Assembly: GCA_016271365.2 (NCBI GenBank)
Contig: CM057456.1
Location: 612,441,501-612,505,500, forward strand
Direction: 5' to 3'
DNA from: Neoceratodus forsteri
Taxonomy: Eukaryota > Chordata > Ceratodontiformes > Ceratodontidae
Length of the DNA: 64,000 nt
The position numbers and the translations under genes are program-made. Positions 22,346 through 33,838 of the stretch are shown here, piece by piece (position 1 is the stretch's first letter; each line of letters opens with the position of its first letter). The notes beneath the pieces are model-generated. The model worked only from the letters and a program-made list of their open reading frames with translations, searched no databases and was not told the origin of the DNA.

Positions 22346-22537
22346 CGACGGCGGGAAAGAACTGGAAAGTGGGCCTGGGGACCGCCCACTATATAGGCTC
22401 ACGCTGACGTCATCACGTGATATCGGGTGGGCAGTCCCCTGTCGAGTATTGCTGGTAAAGTCTGCCGTTGGGTCTTGACACCAGATGGTGTTAGTCCAAC
22501 ATGTTATGACCTACTGAAGGAACCCTCTCGAAGTAAG
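22345..22537 (-). repeat. B left ITR (type I)
   Basis: Ends outward in ATGACCTACTGAAGGAACC and CTCGAAGTAAG at 22537, abutting C's RNase H. Contains the promoter core ACTATATAGG, TGACGTCATCACGTGATATC between arms at 22377-22389 and 22427-22439 (one mismatch). Matches A's ITRs. No partner right ITR exists at the other end of B. Confidence 0.85.
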
Positions 22538-24310
22538 TTCTTCCAATACCTCCTGTTTTAGTTCCCACTCGTGAGCGTGAGAGACAAAGCGGCTGAGACT
22601 GTCTGCCAGAATGTTGTGAACACCTGGAACATGGACTGCTGTCAAGGACAGGCCATGTTGAACAGCCCAGTACCACACCCACATCACTTCCCTGCAAAGG
22701 GGGTATGAACGGGTGCCTCCCTGCTTGCTGATGTACCAGACCGTTGCCATATTGTCAGTCTGGATGAGAAGTGTTCCCAGAACTAAGAGGGATTGAAAGG
22801 CTTGGAAAGCACAGAGCACTGCTCTCATCTCCAGGATGTTGATGTGAAGATTTTCCTCCTTGGAAGATAATGTCCCTTGTGTTTGATGATCTCCCAGGTG
22901 GGCCCCCATCCATGGTTCAAGGCAACTGTCGTAAGAGTCATGGAGGCGGATGGTGAGTGAAATAGAATGCCCACCGAAAGGTTGTATGGATCCTGCCACC
23001 AGAGGAGATCCCTCTGTAGGCTGTTGGAGACTAGAACCTTCTGGTCCATGTCGTCCAAGCACTGATCCCACTGGACCCAGAGGGACCACTGGGTCACCCT
23101 CATGTGCAGTCTGGCCAGTGGGACTGTGAGTATGGCGGCCGCCATCAGACCCAACAGTCGGAGGACAGAGCATGCTCAGGTCCAACGAGAGGAGGCCACC
23201 AGTGCTGCTTGAAGGATTAGTCTCCGCCCTGTCTGTGGAAAGAAAAGCCATGCCCTGGACCATGTCCAGCACCACCCCTATGAATTGGAGGCACTGGGAG
23301 GGTCACAACTGAGACGTCGGGTAACTGACTGTAATGCAAAGTCTGGAGAAAAGGTCCAGGGTGAAGGAAAGGGACTCCTTCGGAATCTCCTGGGATGGAA
23401 CTGAAATCAGCCAGTCGTCCAGGTATGGGAACACAGATGCCCTTGCGACGCAAGGTCACTGCTAGGCACGTGGTGAAAACTTGAGGTGTCGAGGAGGGGC
23501 CAAAGGGAAGGGCCTTGAACTGAAAATGCTCCTCCTGGAAGAGGAATTTCAGAAAATGGCGGTGGGCCGGGAGGATTTGGATATGTAGGTAAGCATCCTG
23601 CATATCCAGGGAGCACAGCCAATTGTTTGGTTGGAGCAGAGTAACAGTCCCTGGAGGGTTAGCATGTGGAACCTCTTGTATTCTATGAAGAGGTTGAACA
23701 TGCTGAGATCTAACACAATTTGTAGACAGAGGGGGGGATTGCTCAGGGGCAATGTGAGGAAGTATTTTTTCATACAGAGGGTGGTGGATGCATGGAACAG
23801 CCTTCCTGAGGAGGTTGTGGGGGTCTAAAACTGTGGGAGAATTCAAGAATGCATGGGACAGACATAAGGCAATTTTTGTGGGAGGTAGGAAGAAATAGGC
23901 TGTTGGTTAAATAGGATCTGCAGCCTATCCTCTAGGTAGGGAAATGGGCAGACTAGGGGGGCCAAGCGGTCCTTATCTGCCATCTATGTTTCTATGTATC
24001 TAGGATGGGCTGGAGATCTCCTGTCTTTTTGGGCACTAGGAAGAAGTGGGAGTAAAATCCCCTTCCTATTTGCTCGGTTGGAACCCACTCTATGGCTGAT
24101 TTTTGCAGTAGAGCTTGGATTTCCTGTAGGACGAAACTGTGTTGTCCTGACAGGTAATGAGACCTGCCCGGTGGGTTGCTCAGGGGTCTTTCCAGAAACT
24201 CTACAGAGTGATCTCTTGCAACGAGTTGCAGAACCCATGCGTCTGGGGTGACAGCCTTCCACCCTTCCAGATGGAGGCCGAATCTTCCCCCCACTGGTTC
24301 CTCCACGGGG
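22538..24310 (-). pseudogene. C reverse transcriptase and RNase H, split by a CR1-like fragment
   Basis: RT start (24306): GGRFGLHLEGWKAVTPDAWV, HSVEFLERPLSNPPGR, FYSHFFLVPKKTGDLQPI, then the fragment at 23713-23997, then LSMFNLFIEYKRFHMLTLQG. Motif A: WLCSLDMQDAYLHIQI (Asp kept). YxDD: PYLDDWLISV near 23415, in a second frame. RNase H (22538-23150): MGAHLGDHQTQGTLS, INILEMRAVLCAFQAFQS, LIQTDNMATVWYISKQGG, TAVHVPGVHNILADSLSR, EWELKQEVLEEL at the B junction. Frameshifts near 23530 and 22930. Confidence 0.82.
23713..23997 (+). mobile_element. CR1-like LINE 3' fragment
   Basis: 285 bases, plus strand, inside C's RT. It encodes a CR1-type ORF2 C-terminus (FFIQRVVDAWNSLPEEVV) and then a 3' tail ending in CTATGTTTCTATGT, the short-repeat 3' end of CR1 elements. 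The bases ATCTA flank it on both sides (23708-23712 and 23998-24002). Heavily 5'-truncated, as is usual for CR1. Confidence 0.75.
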
Positions 24311-25384
24311 AAGGGAGGTAACTGGGTAGGGTGGCGGCTCTTAAGTCAGGACGTGGAGGGGAAGGGTGCCTTGACCCTGCTGGCTGCCTTTGGAAACTTA
24401 GCCTGGGGGTCTGGGCACCGGAACTGGTGGCAAATTTGTTCTGAAACCTGCCCTGGTTCTGTTTGTTCCATTTCCGCCGGGGACAACGAAAATTCTGCTC
24501 GGGTTTCTAACCAGAGCGATACATAGAGTGGACATCCTTCAGGGATTTGCCGCTTTCTTAAAGTTTGGTGATTATATCCTTGGCGTCGCCCCCAAACAGA
24601 ACTTGACCCCTAAAGGGAGCATCCAGAAGGGTGCTCTGTACATCCTGTGCCAGTCCTACAAGACGGAGCCAGGTAAGTCGTCTTAGGCAGATACCCATAG
24701 CTGTGCAACGTGCCACCGAATTGACAGTCTTATGTGGCTCGTAAAGCATGGTGGCATGATGACTTATTTAGTCTGATTTCGTCAAGAAGTTTATTCCTGA
24801 ATTGTTCATCGGGAACTTCTTGGATGTCCTTTTCCAGGTCGGACAAGACCGTCTTCTGGAAAGCCACCATGTGTACTATGTAGTTAAGTGAACGTAGAGA
24901 ACAGGTACAGAAGGTACAGACCTTGCGGCCATATTGGTCCATCTGTTTCGACTCCTTATCAGGAAGAGAGACACTGAGATGTTTGGGCTGGGCCGACCTA
25001 TCGTGACCAGCAGTGATGACGATATGCTCAGCCTTGGGTTGTGCCGTTAGGTGGGAAACCCCTTCTGGGGGGGTGGTAAGTCCTGTTGGCTTTCTTAGAA
25101 ACCACAGGGATAGATGATGGTTGTTGCCAAATCGTGGATGTGAAATCTTCATGCAGTTCCGTCCAGGGTGGAATAGGGAGGGGGTCCACATTAACAAGGT
25201 CCAGATGCTCAACTAGTCTTCTGCGTTTAGGGTCCAATTCCTGGGATGCCCAACTGCAGGCTTGTTGAATGGACTGGAGAAGTTCCACAATAGACGTGTC
25301 CTCTGGTGGTGATTTTGGTGACTCCTTTGTCTGAGGCTCTATGGGTGAGTGGGGTTCTGAATGGTCACCCAAATCGCAGTCTCC

Positions 25385-25400
25385 TTAACTCATTGTGTCC
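25385..25400 (+). repeat. piggyBac left end and TTAA
   Basis: TTAA duplication (25385-25388) followed by CTCATTGTGTCC, the left terminal repeat. The matching right end and second TTAA are at 36988-37003. TTAA on both sides of the element is the hallmark of piggyBac insertion. Confidence 0.85.
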
Positions 25401-26180
25401 TAGCTGCCGCTTGGAGTCGGCAGATCAGTTTCCCCAATGTGTCCGAGGATGAATACAGACGTCAGCTGTATAGTCCCTGTGTGCCCCTGCTACATGTGGA
25501 GTCATCAGTAACTTTTTCTGCCAGTTCTTGCCAGCCAATAGAAGTATGGCTTTTTAAACCTCTTGGGGTGATACCTCACATTGTTAGCCTCTTCTAATTG
25601 GCTGGTAAGTGTAGGGGTCCCATTGAAAAATTATAAGAAACCAGCGTTTTAAACTGTGAGTCCTCATTTCTCTACTGCATGGATATCGATTACAGCACTG
25701 CTGCCTTTTCTCTAATTTTGCCGCTTGTTGCAACTGCTGAGCTACCGGAGATCTTTGCCTCACAAACTTCACTCTTTCAGGTATTTGATTTTGCCAAGTT
25801 TTCTTTAACTTTTGTGTCAATTTGACTGTTTTCAGGGTCTTTCTGTGAGTCGTCTTCAGTGAGAAGCCCTACTTCCGGTTTCTGACTTCTCAAAGGAAAG
25901 CCCCCGAAAACACGCATTTTGGTACAGAAGTGCTATTCTTTGTTCGTTTTCTTTTTTTGTGGCATCTGCAGCTTTATTTCTAACTGTGTGCTCATGCAAG
26001 ACATGTCAGCGTTTTGCTCGACTTGTGGATCAGGCAGTGAGTGTTGGCGTGTGGCGTCTGGGCTTCGGTCCCCTGTGCCAGGTAATTCTGTGTCCGATAT
26101 TGTCATTTGTGCTAAGCGGGACCCACGGAGGCCAGAGGGGGGCGGAATTCTTTGCTTGGCATCCGTAGCATCATGGGTAA
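25401..26180. other. piggyBac left interior, no gene seen
   Basis: Unique-looking DNA with no recognised domain. The open frames here are short and lack similarity I can name. Confidence 0.5.
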
Positions 26181-26888
26181 GGTGTCAGCGTCTGTTCTCC
26201 GGTCCCATGCTTGATGTGGTTGGGGGAGGGCATTCGGGGTGGAGGGGACAGGTCGCCGTGTTTTCGTCTGGGCTCCGGTTGTTTGGCATTTTTGCATCCG
26301 TAGCTCAGCTTGAGCATTGTGGGTAGGGTGTCGGTGTTTTGGCGTCTGTTCTCCGGTTCCATGCTTGATGTGGTTGGGGGATGGCGTTTGGGGTGTAAGG
26401 GGCAGGTCGCGGTGTTTTTGTCTAGGCTCCGGTGCCATCGCCCTGTCCTCAGCCAGGTAAGGTACTTTTCCAAATGCGCTGGAGGGTGTTTTTGTTTTTG
26501 GCATATGTACTGCCCTCAAGTATGCGTTTTCTATGCTTGATGTGGTTGGGGGAGGGCGTTCGGGGTGGGTAACAGCCAGGTAACGGTACCTTTTCCCCCA
26601 TCTGGGTGGGGGGGGCCACTGTGGGATTGTATGGCATTCTGTGTGTTTTAATTTTTTTTTTGTGTTTGGCTTGATATGTTGCTATGCTTCATGTGGTTGT
26701 GCTATGTGCTGGGTGGGACACACGGAGGGTGATGGGCCAGGGACCATCAATGGGGGACTGTATGGCATTCTGTGTTATTTTTTTTTTTGTTTGTTTGGCT
26801 AGGCGTGTTGGGGTTTTGGCATCTGGGCTCCCCTCACATGCGTTTGCTATGCTTGATGGGGATGGAGGAATGGATACCGTAGGGTGTG
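26181..26888. repeat. Imperfect tandem array, period about 150-170
   Basis: The block ATGCTTGATGTGGTTGGGGG recurs at 26208, 26361 and 26534, with weaker copies at 26690 and 26849. The first two units share the whole run from GCGTCTGTTCTCCGG to GGTCGC-GTGTTTT-GTCT-GGCTCCGG. Later units are shortened and diverged. G/T-rich on the plus strand. No coding content; the open frames here are by-products of the repeat. Confidence 0.7.
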
Positions 26889-27863
26889 GATATACAGAGA
26901 ATGTCATTTTGTGTTGCTGCCTGCTTTCGGGGGAGGGGTGGAGAAGGGACCACTGAACACCATGGGAAATGCTGTCATGTTTTTTGGTGGATACCATAGG
27001 GTGTGGAGAACTCTGGCCACCAGGGAATCCATGTTGTGGGATGGTGGCGTGTGTTTGACGGTGGGGGGCAGGTCCCTGACAGCGTGGCAACCATTTTGTG
27101 TGAGCTGGCGTCAGGTCTCAGAGGGAGGGGGGCACCCAGGCAACAGGCATTGCTGTTTGTGGGACGGTGGCAGGCGACCCAAGGCCCCGCACCATCCAAC
27201 AAAGAGCAGCACCTACTGCTTGGGTGATCATTCTCCCTCCGAGACCCGACGCCTGCTCACAAAATGGTTCCCACGCTGTCAGGGTCCTCCACACATACAA
27301 AACCATCCCACAAAATGGATTCCCCAGAGTTCTGTTGCCTCTGACCTGCGGCTAAATGTTTACAAGAGAGAGATGTGATATACAGAGAATGCCATTTTGT
27401 GTTGTTGCCTGCTTTCGGGGGGTGGGGGAAGGACCACTGAACAACGTGGGGAATGCTGTCATGTTTTTTGGTGGATACCGTAGGGAGTGGAGAACACTGG
27501 CCACCAGGGAATCCATGTTGTGGGATGGTGGCGTGTGTTTGACAGTGGGAGGCAGGTCCCTGACAGCGTGGCAACCAATTTGTGTGAGCTGGCATCAGGT
27601 CTCGGGGGGGGGGGCACCCAGGAACTGCTGTTTGTGGGATGGTGGCGGGTGACGCAAGGCCCCACACCATCCAACAAAGACCAGCACTTACTGCCTGGGT
27701 GATCCCTCTCCCTCCGAGACCCGACGCCTGCTCACAAAATGGTTCCCACGCTGTCAGGGTCCTCCACCCCACCTCCAAACATATGAAACCATCCCACAAA
27801 ATGGATTCCCCAGAGTCCCGTTGCCTCTGACCTACAGCTAGATGTTTACAAGAGAGATGTGAA
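26889..27863. repeat. Two tandem copies of a 488-bp palindromic unit
   Basis: Copy 1 is 26889-27376, copy 2 is 27377-27863, over 90 percent alike by eye. Each holds a long inverted repeat: in copy 1 the arms run about 27023-27165 and 27195-27325 and meet near 27175. Paired parts include GGGAATCCAT-TTGTGGGATGG, CCTGACAGCGTGG-AACCATTTTGTG and GGCGTC-GGTCTC-GAGGGAG. In copy 2 the arms start near 27507 and end near 27810. A further diverged, smaller palindrome of the same motif is at 28040-28078. It could be a foldback element duplicated in place. Confidence 0.8.
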
Positions 27864-28403
27864 GGTTTGTCTTTGTGCCCAGTAATGGAGAGTGTGGAGA
27901 ACCACTGTATACCAGAAAACCATTTTGTGGCATGGTGACGGGGGTTTTACATTGGAGTGGGAGAACCCAGACACTTGGGAATCCTTTTCTTGTGATGGCG
28001 CTGGGTGTTTGCTAGTTGGAGTGAGGTCCCTGACACCAGGGAATGCATTGCACATGATGGATTCCCTGGTGCGAGTGTCCTGACCTCTACCTTCAAACAC
28101 ACAGCAACATTACATAAAATGGATTCCATGGCTTGTGGGGACAACCTGTGGTTTGTCTTTTATTGTACCGGGTAACGGAGCATTGTAGGCGGAACATATG
28201 TTGTATGCAGCAAGTTTGTGTGGCTCGCAGTGCAAAGATATGGCTTTATTTTTCTATTGTAGAGGCTGTGCGTGAACATTCCAGAGATCGGTAGAACCGC
28301 TGGAGATCGTTAGAACCTCGAGATCATTATAACTTCCAGAAAGATCTTCCCCGAGACAGTCTAAGAACATTGTAAAGAGCGCAGAGCAATCAAACTGGAG
28401 AAT
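27864..28403. other. Spacer before the transposase, palindromic relic
   Basis: Contains caccagggaatgcattg...attccctggtg (28040-28078), a short inverted repeat of the motif seen in the 488-bp units, and more GGATTCC-type pieces up to 28120. From 28200 to 28403 it is plain leader DNA before the transposase ATG. Confidence 0.5.
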
Positions 28404-29048
28404 ATGGAGAATGTCTACAATAACGACCTGCTGTGCTTGTTTGATAGCGCTAGTGACAATGAGGCAGAGGACTTTCAGGGTTTTGGCAGTTCTGATGATT
28501 CCGACATCCAGGTGGACTTGATGCGCATGATGCCTTTGAGTACACCAGATAGTGAATTCAGTGAAAAAAGATGATCTGCCCCTGTCCACACTGTGCTGGA
28601 AGAGGCACTCCTCGGAGAGTGAAGAGGATGATGTTCCACTAGCCAAGCTACGGTGGCAGAGAAACTACACGGACAGTGAAGATGATCTCCCTTTGGCTGG
28701 ACTGCAGCGTGCATGTAGCCCTGTTGAAGTGGATGCTGCTGAACAACATGAGCAACTTTCAACACATCTGGATGCAGTTCGCAATGATGGTTGGACACGT
28801 CTGCTCCAGCCAATGCATGTTGAAGACTTCAAGGAGCCTGTGGGTCCGGCCACAGTGATGGGTGCAGAGAAGACTCCCATGAATTTCATGAACCTTTCAT
28901 TTCCACTGATGCTCTATGAACTGATAGCTGAGGAGACAAACCGGTACAGTGCCCGTAAGCAGGCAGAAGCAAATAAAGTGGACCCCCGATGGACTCCGGT
29001 GACGGCGTGCGACATAAAATGTTTTTTTGGGACTACGGCTATACATGT

Positions 29049-31493
29049 CCATCTATGCGGCTTAGGCCTGGGGGACTCATAGGCCTTAAGCGCTTCCCTT
29101 GCCACACTGATTGGTCCCCTCTGATGAGGGCAACCAACATTGACTTGGCCCTGGCCTTCTTTGTAAGCACTTTCAACTTTGCCTGTGATATCTTTGCTCC
29201 CATAACTGCTAGGAGGTCCAAAGTGAAACATGCCTTGGATCACCTGCCCTACTGTGGCAGCAAGCAGCAGCGACAATCTTTGGCACCTTGCTGTTGCTAC
29301 TGGCCGTTCAGCTGACAGGCAGTCCTATGCTGCCAGCAACCAGTGCACCTGGGCCATCCATAAAGCAAAGGCGGAATACTACCAACCTCTCTTACCTCCT
29401 CCTGGGGGAACCCCAGGTGCTTCTGGGACAACATCAAGCAACTGAATGGTCACTCCCAGTCCCCCTCTCCTTCTCTTCTCAACATCAATGGTACCGTCTC
29501 CTCTGACCCTGCCCTCATTGCCACCCACCTCAATAACTCCTTTACCGACCTTAGCTCAGTACTTTCTGGTAACTTTTTCAGTCCACCTCCTCCATCTGTA
29601 CCACCACCCATTGCCCGCCCCTCTTTCCACCTGCGTCGTGTCACCATGCAAGAAGCTAGGCCTTACTTGCTAAAAGTCCTAAAAGGTAACACTATCGGTA
29701 ATGACTCACTTGATCCCTGCCTTTTACGTCAGGTCCTGGATCAGGTCCTCTCACCTATTACGTGCATTTTCAACAAATCACTCTGTCTCGGACAATTCCC
29801 CTCTGCCTGGAAGATTTCCACAGTTACCCCTGTCCATAAAGGTGGTGACAGGACTCTTCTGGGTAACTACCGACCCATCTCAATCCTCTTCCCCCCTCTC
29901 AAGGCGTGAGAAAATTGTAGCGTCCCAAGTCTCTGACTACCTCTGTAAGTATAATGTTCTCTGCCCTGAACAACACGGGTTCAGAGCAGGTCATAGTACC
30001 AATACAGCACTCCTGGAATTTTCCAACTTCCTCCATGCCTCCTTGGACTCTGGTGCCCTGGCTGGTGCTATATTCATTGACTGTCTAAAGCATTCGATAC
30101 TGTTTAGCATCCTCTTTGCTCTCACCCTCGACCTAATAGGCTTTGCCTCAGGACCTGTTTCCTGGTGCACCAGCTATCTCTCCGCCCGCTCCCAATGTGT
30201 GAAAGTCAACGGTACTCTCTCTGAAACATGCCCCATTCACTCTGGGGTGCCGCAGAGCTCAATTCTTGGACCCCTACTATTCTCACTCTTTCTTAACTCC
30301 CTACCCAGCAGTTGTACTGGGTAAGATGCTTCTCTATGCTGATGATGCTGTTCTCGTTGCCTCCACAATGACCCCATGCTGCTAGAACTCCCTCCAACTA
30401 GTCTTTGACTCTGCAACTACCTGGTTCACTGAGCACCGACTTGTTATCAACCTTAAGAAAACAAAAACGATGCTCTTCTCCACCCCAAAATAAGTACAGC
30501 AAGTTTCCCTTAGCTGTCCACTCCACACCAATCTCGTCATTGACCAGGTGCAGTCCTATAAATATCTTAGTATAACCTTTGACCCTGCACTTTCATTCCA
30601 TGGACATATACCTGCCCTAAATTCTGTCGCCAACTCCGACTGAAGCATTCTTTACGGCACAAGAAATGCCTCCCTCCTGATGCCCTCCGCCTGGCTGTCA
30701 CCTCCTCTGTCATGTCTCTCATTGACTATGGCCTTCGGTCTATGGCTCAGCAGATCAGACTGCCCTCAACAAGGTTCACCTCACAGTTAATAAGGCCTGC
30801 AGACTTATCACTGGTGCTCCCAGACTCACTCACACATGTGAGCTGTACACCCTGGCTACCCTACTCAACCTGGAAGAGCGACTCATGTATCAGACATGCC
30901 AGCTCACCTTTAAAGCCCTGCGTGGCCTATCCAACTCCATTCGCCATACTGCACCGACCCTGATCACGCGCAGCTCGTCAAGAGCTACCCTAGTTATTCC
31001 GAGTGCCAGGACCTCTCAAGGTCAGAGAGCATTCCCCTACCGTGCGCCCCACTGGTATAACTCCCTCCCTGCCAGTGTCTCAAACTCACTAACCTTAGCT
31101 TGCTTTAAGCCCAGGCTCAGAAACTTCCTGCTTAGCTCTCGCAAATGCAACTGCCGCTAGCCTAGTGTAAAAAAAAAATATATATATATATACTCTGTTT
31201 GACAATGCTCACTGAGTGGCTCCCCCTTCCTTTCCCTACTAATTCCTCCTCCCTATCTCCCTCCCTTCTACCCCCACAGCTCTCCCCGACCATAAGTTTT
31301 GCACCTTTTGTTATCTTTTGCTCGTTGGAGATTGTATTCTATTGTAACAAAATTGTAATTAAACTGTAACTTTTTTGTTTGTAAGTACTGTGTCCCTTGT
31401 ACTACTGTTCTGATGTCCTCTTTGTGATGAGGTACCTTTGTAAATGAGCCTCTGGCTCAAAGGTTTCTAAACTGATGTTTAACTAAATAAATA
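29049..31493 (+). mobile_element. L2/CR1-group LINE, 5'-truncated
   Basis: Inserted in the transposase gene; ATACATGTC flanks both ends (29040-29048 and 31494-31502), a 9-bp target duplication. The body encodes the C-terminal half of ORF2. The 3' end reads GTAAATGAGCCTCTGGCTCAAAGG and closes in AAATAAATAAATA, the simple-repeat tail common in this group. An AT run (tatatatatata) lies at 31177-31190. Confidence 0.85.
29090..31160 (+). pseudogene. LINE ORF2 remnant (reverse transcriptase and C-terminus)
   Basis: Parts in changing frames: LALAFFVSTFNFACDIFAPI (link after the endonuclease), KVLKGNTIGNDSLDP, STVTPVHKGGDRTLLGNYRP, REKIVASQVSDYLCKYNVLC, EQHGFRAGHSTNTALLEFSN, the AIFIDC motif (degraded FIDLSKAFD, partly deleted), SGVPQSSILGPLLFSLFLNS, YADDAVLVAST (catalytic YADD kept, near 30340), and the C-terminus RAFPYRAPHWYNSLPASVSN to about 31160. 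At least four frameshifts. The endonuclease is absent through 5' truncation. Confidence 0.82.
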
Positions 31494-32844
31494 AATACAT
31501 GTCTATTATGAAGGCACCACTCTACCATATGTACTGGGGTAAGCACCGTCTCTATGGACGTTGTCTGATTTCAAAGGTAATGACCCGTGAGCATTATGAG
31601 AAGATTACGCAGTATCTACATGCCAATGATAGCACGCTAAATCCACCCAGAGGATCGGAAAATCATGACAAATTAGATCATGTGAGTCCCATCCTGGAGC
31701 GCGTTCGGATGGCCTGTAAGATGGAGTACCACCTACACTGAGAAGTGTCAATCGATGAGGCCATGGTAGGATTCCGAGGACGGCCCTCATTCAAGCAATA
31801 CATGCAAAGCAAGCCGCAATGGTATGGAATAAAGGTGTGGTTCTTGCAGATCCTCACAATGGTTATGTGTTAGACTTCCAAGTCTACACAGGAAAGGTTG
31901 CTGGCACTGTAGAAGTGGGCCTTGGAGAGAAGGTGGTGACAGACCCGACTAAAGATCTGCGTGGCAAAAGACACCATGTGTATTATGATAATTTTTTCAC
32001 ATCGGTTCACCTGGCAGAAGAACTTTTGAATGTTGGCTTGTATGTGTGTGGCACAATGCGTACCAACAGGTTTGGATGGCCTGCAGAACTTAAAGTAGCA
32101 ATGAAGAAGAAAGTCCGTGGTCACTGTGAACAGCTACAGGATGGATCACTCGTCGCCACAGCTTGGAAAGATAACAATCCTATTTTCCTTCTCTCAACTC
32201 ATCATGACCCGACCTTACCAGCAACAACTGTGACCAGGTGACAAAGAAATGGCACTGAAGTATCTGTTCCCTGTCCTGAAGTGCTGAAGCAGTACAACAT
32301 GCACCTGAATGGCGTGGATGTCACTGACCAGCTTCGGGGCCAGTACCACAGTAGCAGAAAATCTAAGTGGTGGAGGATATATCTTTTCTGTTTTTTTTTT
32401 TTTGGGACATGGCATTGGCAAATGCTTTTACTTTGTTTCGAGAGAGTGTGCATCATGTTCAACGATCCAAGATCGGGAGGGTGAACAAGCATAGGCAGCT
32501 GAATTTTCACATTGCCCTCTTGAAGCATCTGCTAGAAGGGTTCATCAATAGAAGACAAAGTGCCCCAGTTGCTGTAATTGAGCAGGATCCTACTTCGGCT
32601 GGACTACACTACCTGGTGAAGGGAAGAAGGGTAGGTGCAGAAATTGTGCACTGAAAAGCACTGAACCATCATATACATGCCGCACGTACATATGCACCTC
32701 TGTGTTGATTGCTTTCAGAGTATCACACCTACAGATATGAGGCTCACACTAGTGACACAAAGACTTGCCCATAATAGTCCCTCTGCAGCTTCTCTGAGTG
32801 TACATGATGAGGAGCTGCAGAAGCAGACAATGGTACCAGGAGGA

Positions 32845-33010
32845 GTTTGAGAGAGACCGTGATCGAGAGAGTGAGAGACCCGTGACAAGAGTTTGGAGAG
32901 ACTGGCGGCGAGAGAGTTTGAGAGAGAGACCAGCGGCGAGAGAGTTTGAGAGAGACCAGCGAGCGAGAGAGTTTGAGAGAGACCGGCGATTGAGAGTGAG
33001 AGACCATAGA
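32845..33010 (+). repeat. Minisatellite, unit about 27 bp
   Basis: Five to six units of the type GAGAGAGTTTGAGAGAGACC followed by RGCGGC, purine-rich on the plus strand. The last three are nearly identical. It follows the transposase end by about 110 bases. Confidence 0.8.
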
Positions 33011-33076
33011 GTTTGGTGCGTCATGTGACACAATGTCAGACATGGTGTCATAGGAATTAAATGGATTGCCACACGT

Positions 33077-33168
33077 TGTTGGTGAAAGTAGGTTAGGCCC
33101 GTTGGTGTTTCAGACGCAGTACAGTGGCATGCCAGTCATTGAATGGGCTGCGCCAAATGAAAATGCAA
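33077..33168 (+). repeat. Direct repeat, copy 1
   Basis: About 92 bases repeated at 34689-34780 with six to seven differences: GTGAAAGTAGGTTAGGCCCG ... GCCAGTCATTGAATGGGCTG ... CAAATGAAAATGCA. The copies enclose 1.5 kb that includes the V-SINE. The flanking DNA is not similar. Origin unknown. Confidence 0.7.
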
Positions 33169-33838
33169 AATACTGAGCTAAAAGAGGTCTGGTGAGTGAA
33201 AGTAAAGGGGAAAAGTGACGGAAATGTTACTTTGGAGTTGCCGGTTGGTGAGAGAAAAGTGGGAGTGTTCAGAAAGAATTGCGAGTGTGGCTTCACACAG
33301 CAGATGACAGTGTTAGGCTTATTTCACTCACCAGACCAAGGGGGCCAACTGAAAGTGCTAATGGAGGGCTGAAACTTGCATTACTTTGTGTGTCAGCCAT
33401 CACCTTGTTATAACTGAAGTAGTTTCTTTTCCTTTTGGTCAGTCCGGAACTGCTGTCACCAGCCATTATGTGTGATGAGCATAGCAGCTTTCTGCCTGAC
33501 TGCGAACATATCTGTAATGGCCACCCACCACATCATCTCTTAGTGTACTGACAGTGTTTTCATTGAGCGATCGCAATGATGATGTGGTGGTGTGGTGCCA
33601 TAGGGGTTGATGTGTCGGTTGGCAGACTGAGGATTGTTATGACGCAAAGGATCAAAAGGAATACAAAACAAAACTTCAGAAATAAGAGTGATGAGTGACT
33701 ATGCCAGTGTGCCTGTTTGTCTCCAGTACCTCTTTCAGTATAATATATGTGGAGTGGCGGTTTTAGCTCAGTATTTTTTATTTTAATTTGGCTGCCACAT
33801 TGGCTGTTCTATGTTTCACGCTGTCCATTGTGACACCA
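33169..33838. other. piggyBac right interior, no gene seen
   Basis: Unique-looking DNA without open frames of note. GATGATGTGGTGGTGTGGTG near 33580 is a local GTG-rich stretch similar to ones near 34790. Confidence 0.4.

Larger units (their letters stand above)
8501..22537 (-). mobile_element. B: DIRS-like element (type I ITR), 3'-truncated, split by an L1
   Basis: B has a left ITR (22345-22537), gag, RT, RNase H and YR on the minus strand, but ends at 8501 inside YR, right after ...SAAEI, with no ICR and no right ITR. C's RNase H resumes directly at 8500. The join lies on AGATCT (8495-8500), which also fits the expected B codons, so the end may be a microhomology join. Own DNA: 8501-8999 and 17271-22537, about 5.8 kb. 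The L1 (9000-17270) sits in its YR gene with a short target duplication. Confidence 0.78.
28404..32735 (+). pseudogene. piggyBac transposase, split by an L2-like LINE
   Basis: ATG at 28404 begins an acidic N-terminus (LLCLFDSASDNEAEDFQG, SSDDSDIQ). A one-base change near 28565 moves to the frame with SESEEDDVPLAKLRW, MNFMNLSFPLMLYELIAEET and DIKCFFG. The LINE interrupts after IHV (29048). From 31494: MSIMKAPLYHMYWGKHRLYG, HYEKITQYLHAND, a TGA at 31739-31741, then SIDEAMVGFRGRPSFKQYM, VYYDNFFTSVHLAEELLN and HLNGVDVTDQLRGQYH. These hold the three catalytic aspartates. Frameshifts lie near 31845, 32250 and 32395 (a T run). The Cys-rich C-terminus (GRCRNC, LCVDCF) is readable at 32635-32735 across frames. 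Closest to vertebrate PGBD-type transposases. Confidence 0.88.

Noticed and set aside
26112..26637. Antisense frames rich in Pro, Lys and His
   Set aside because: They are by-products of the tandem array, repeat with it, and have no homologous domain.
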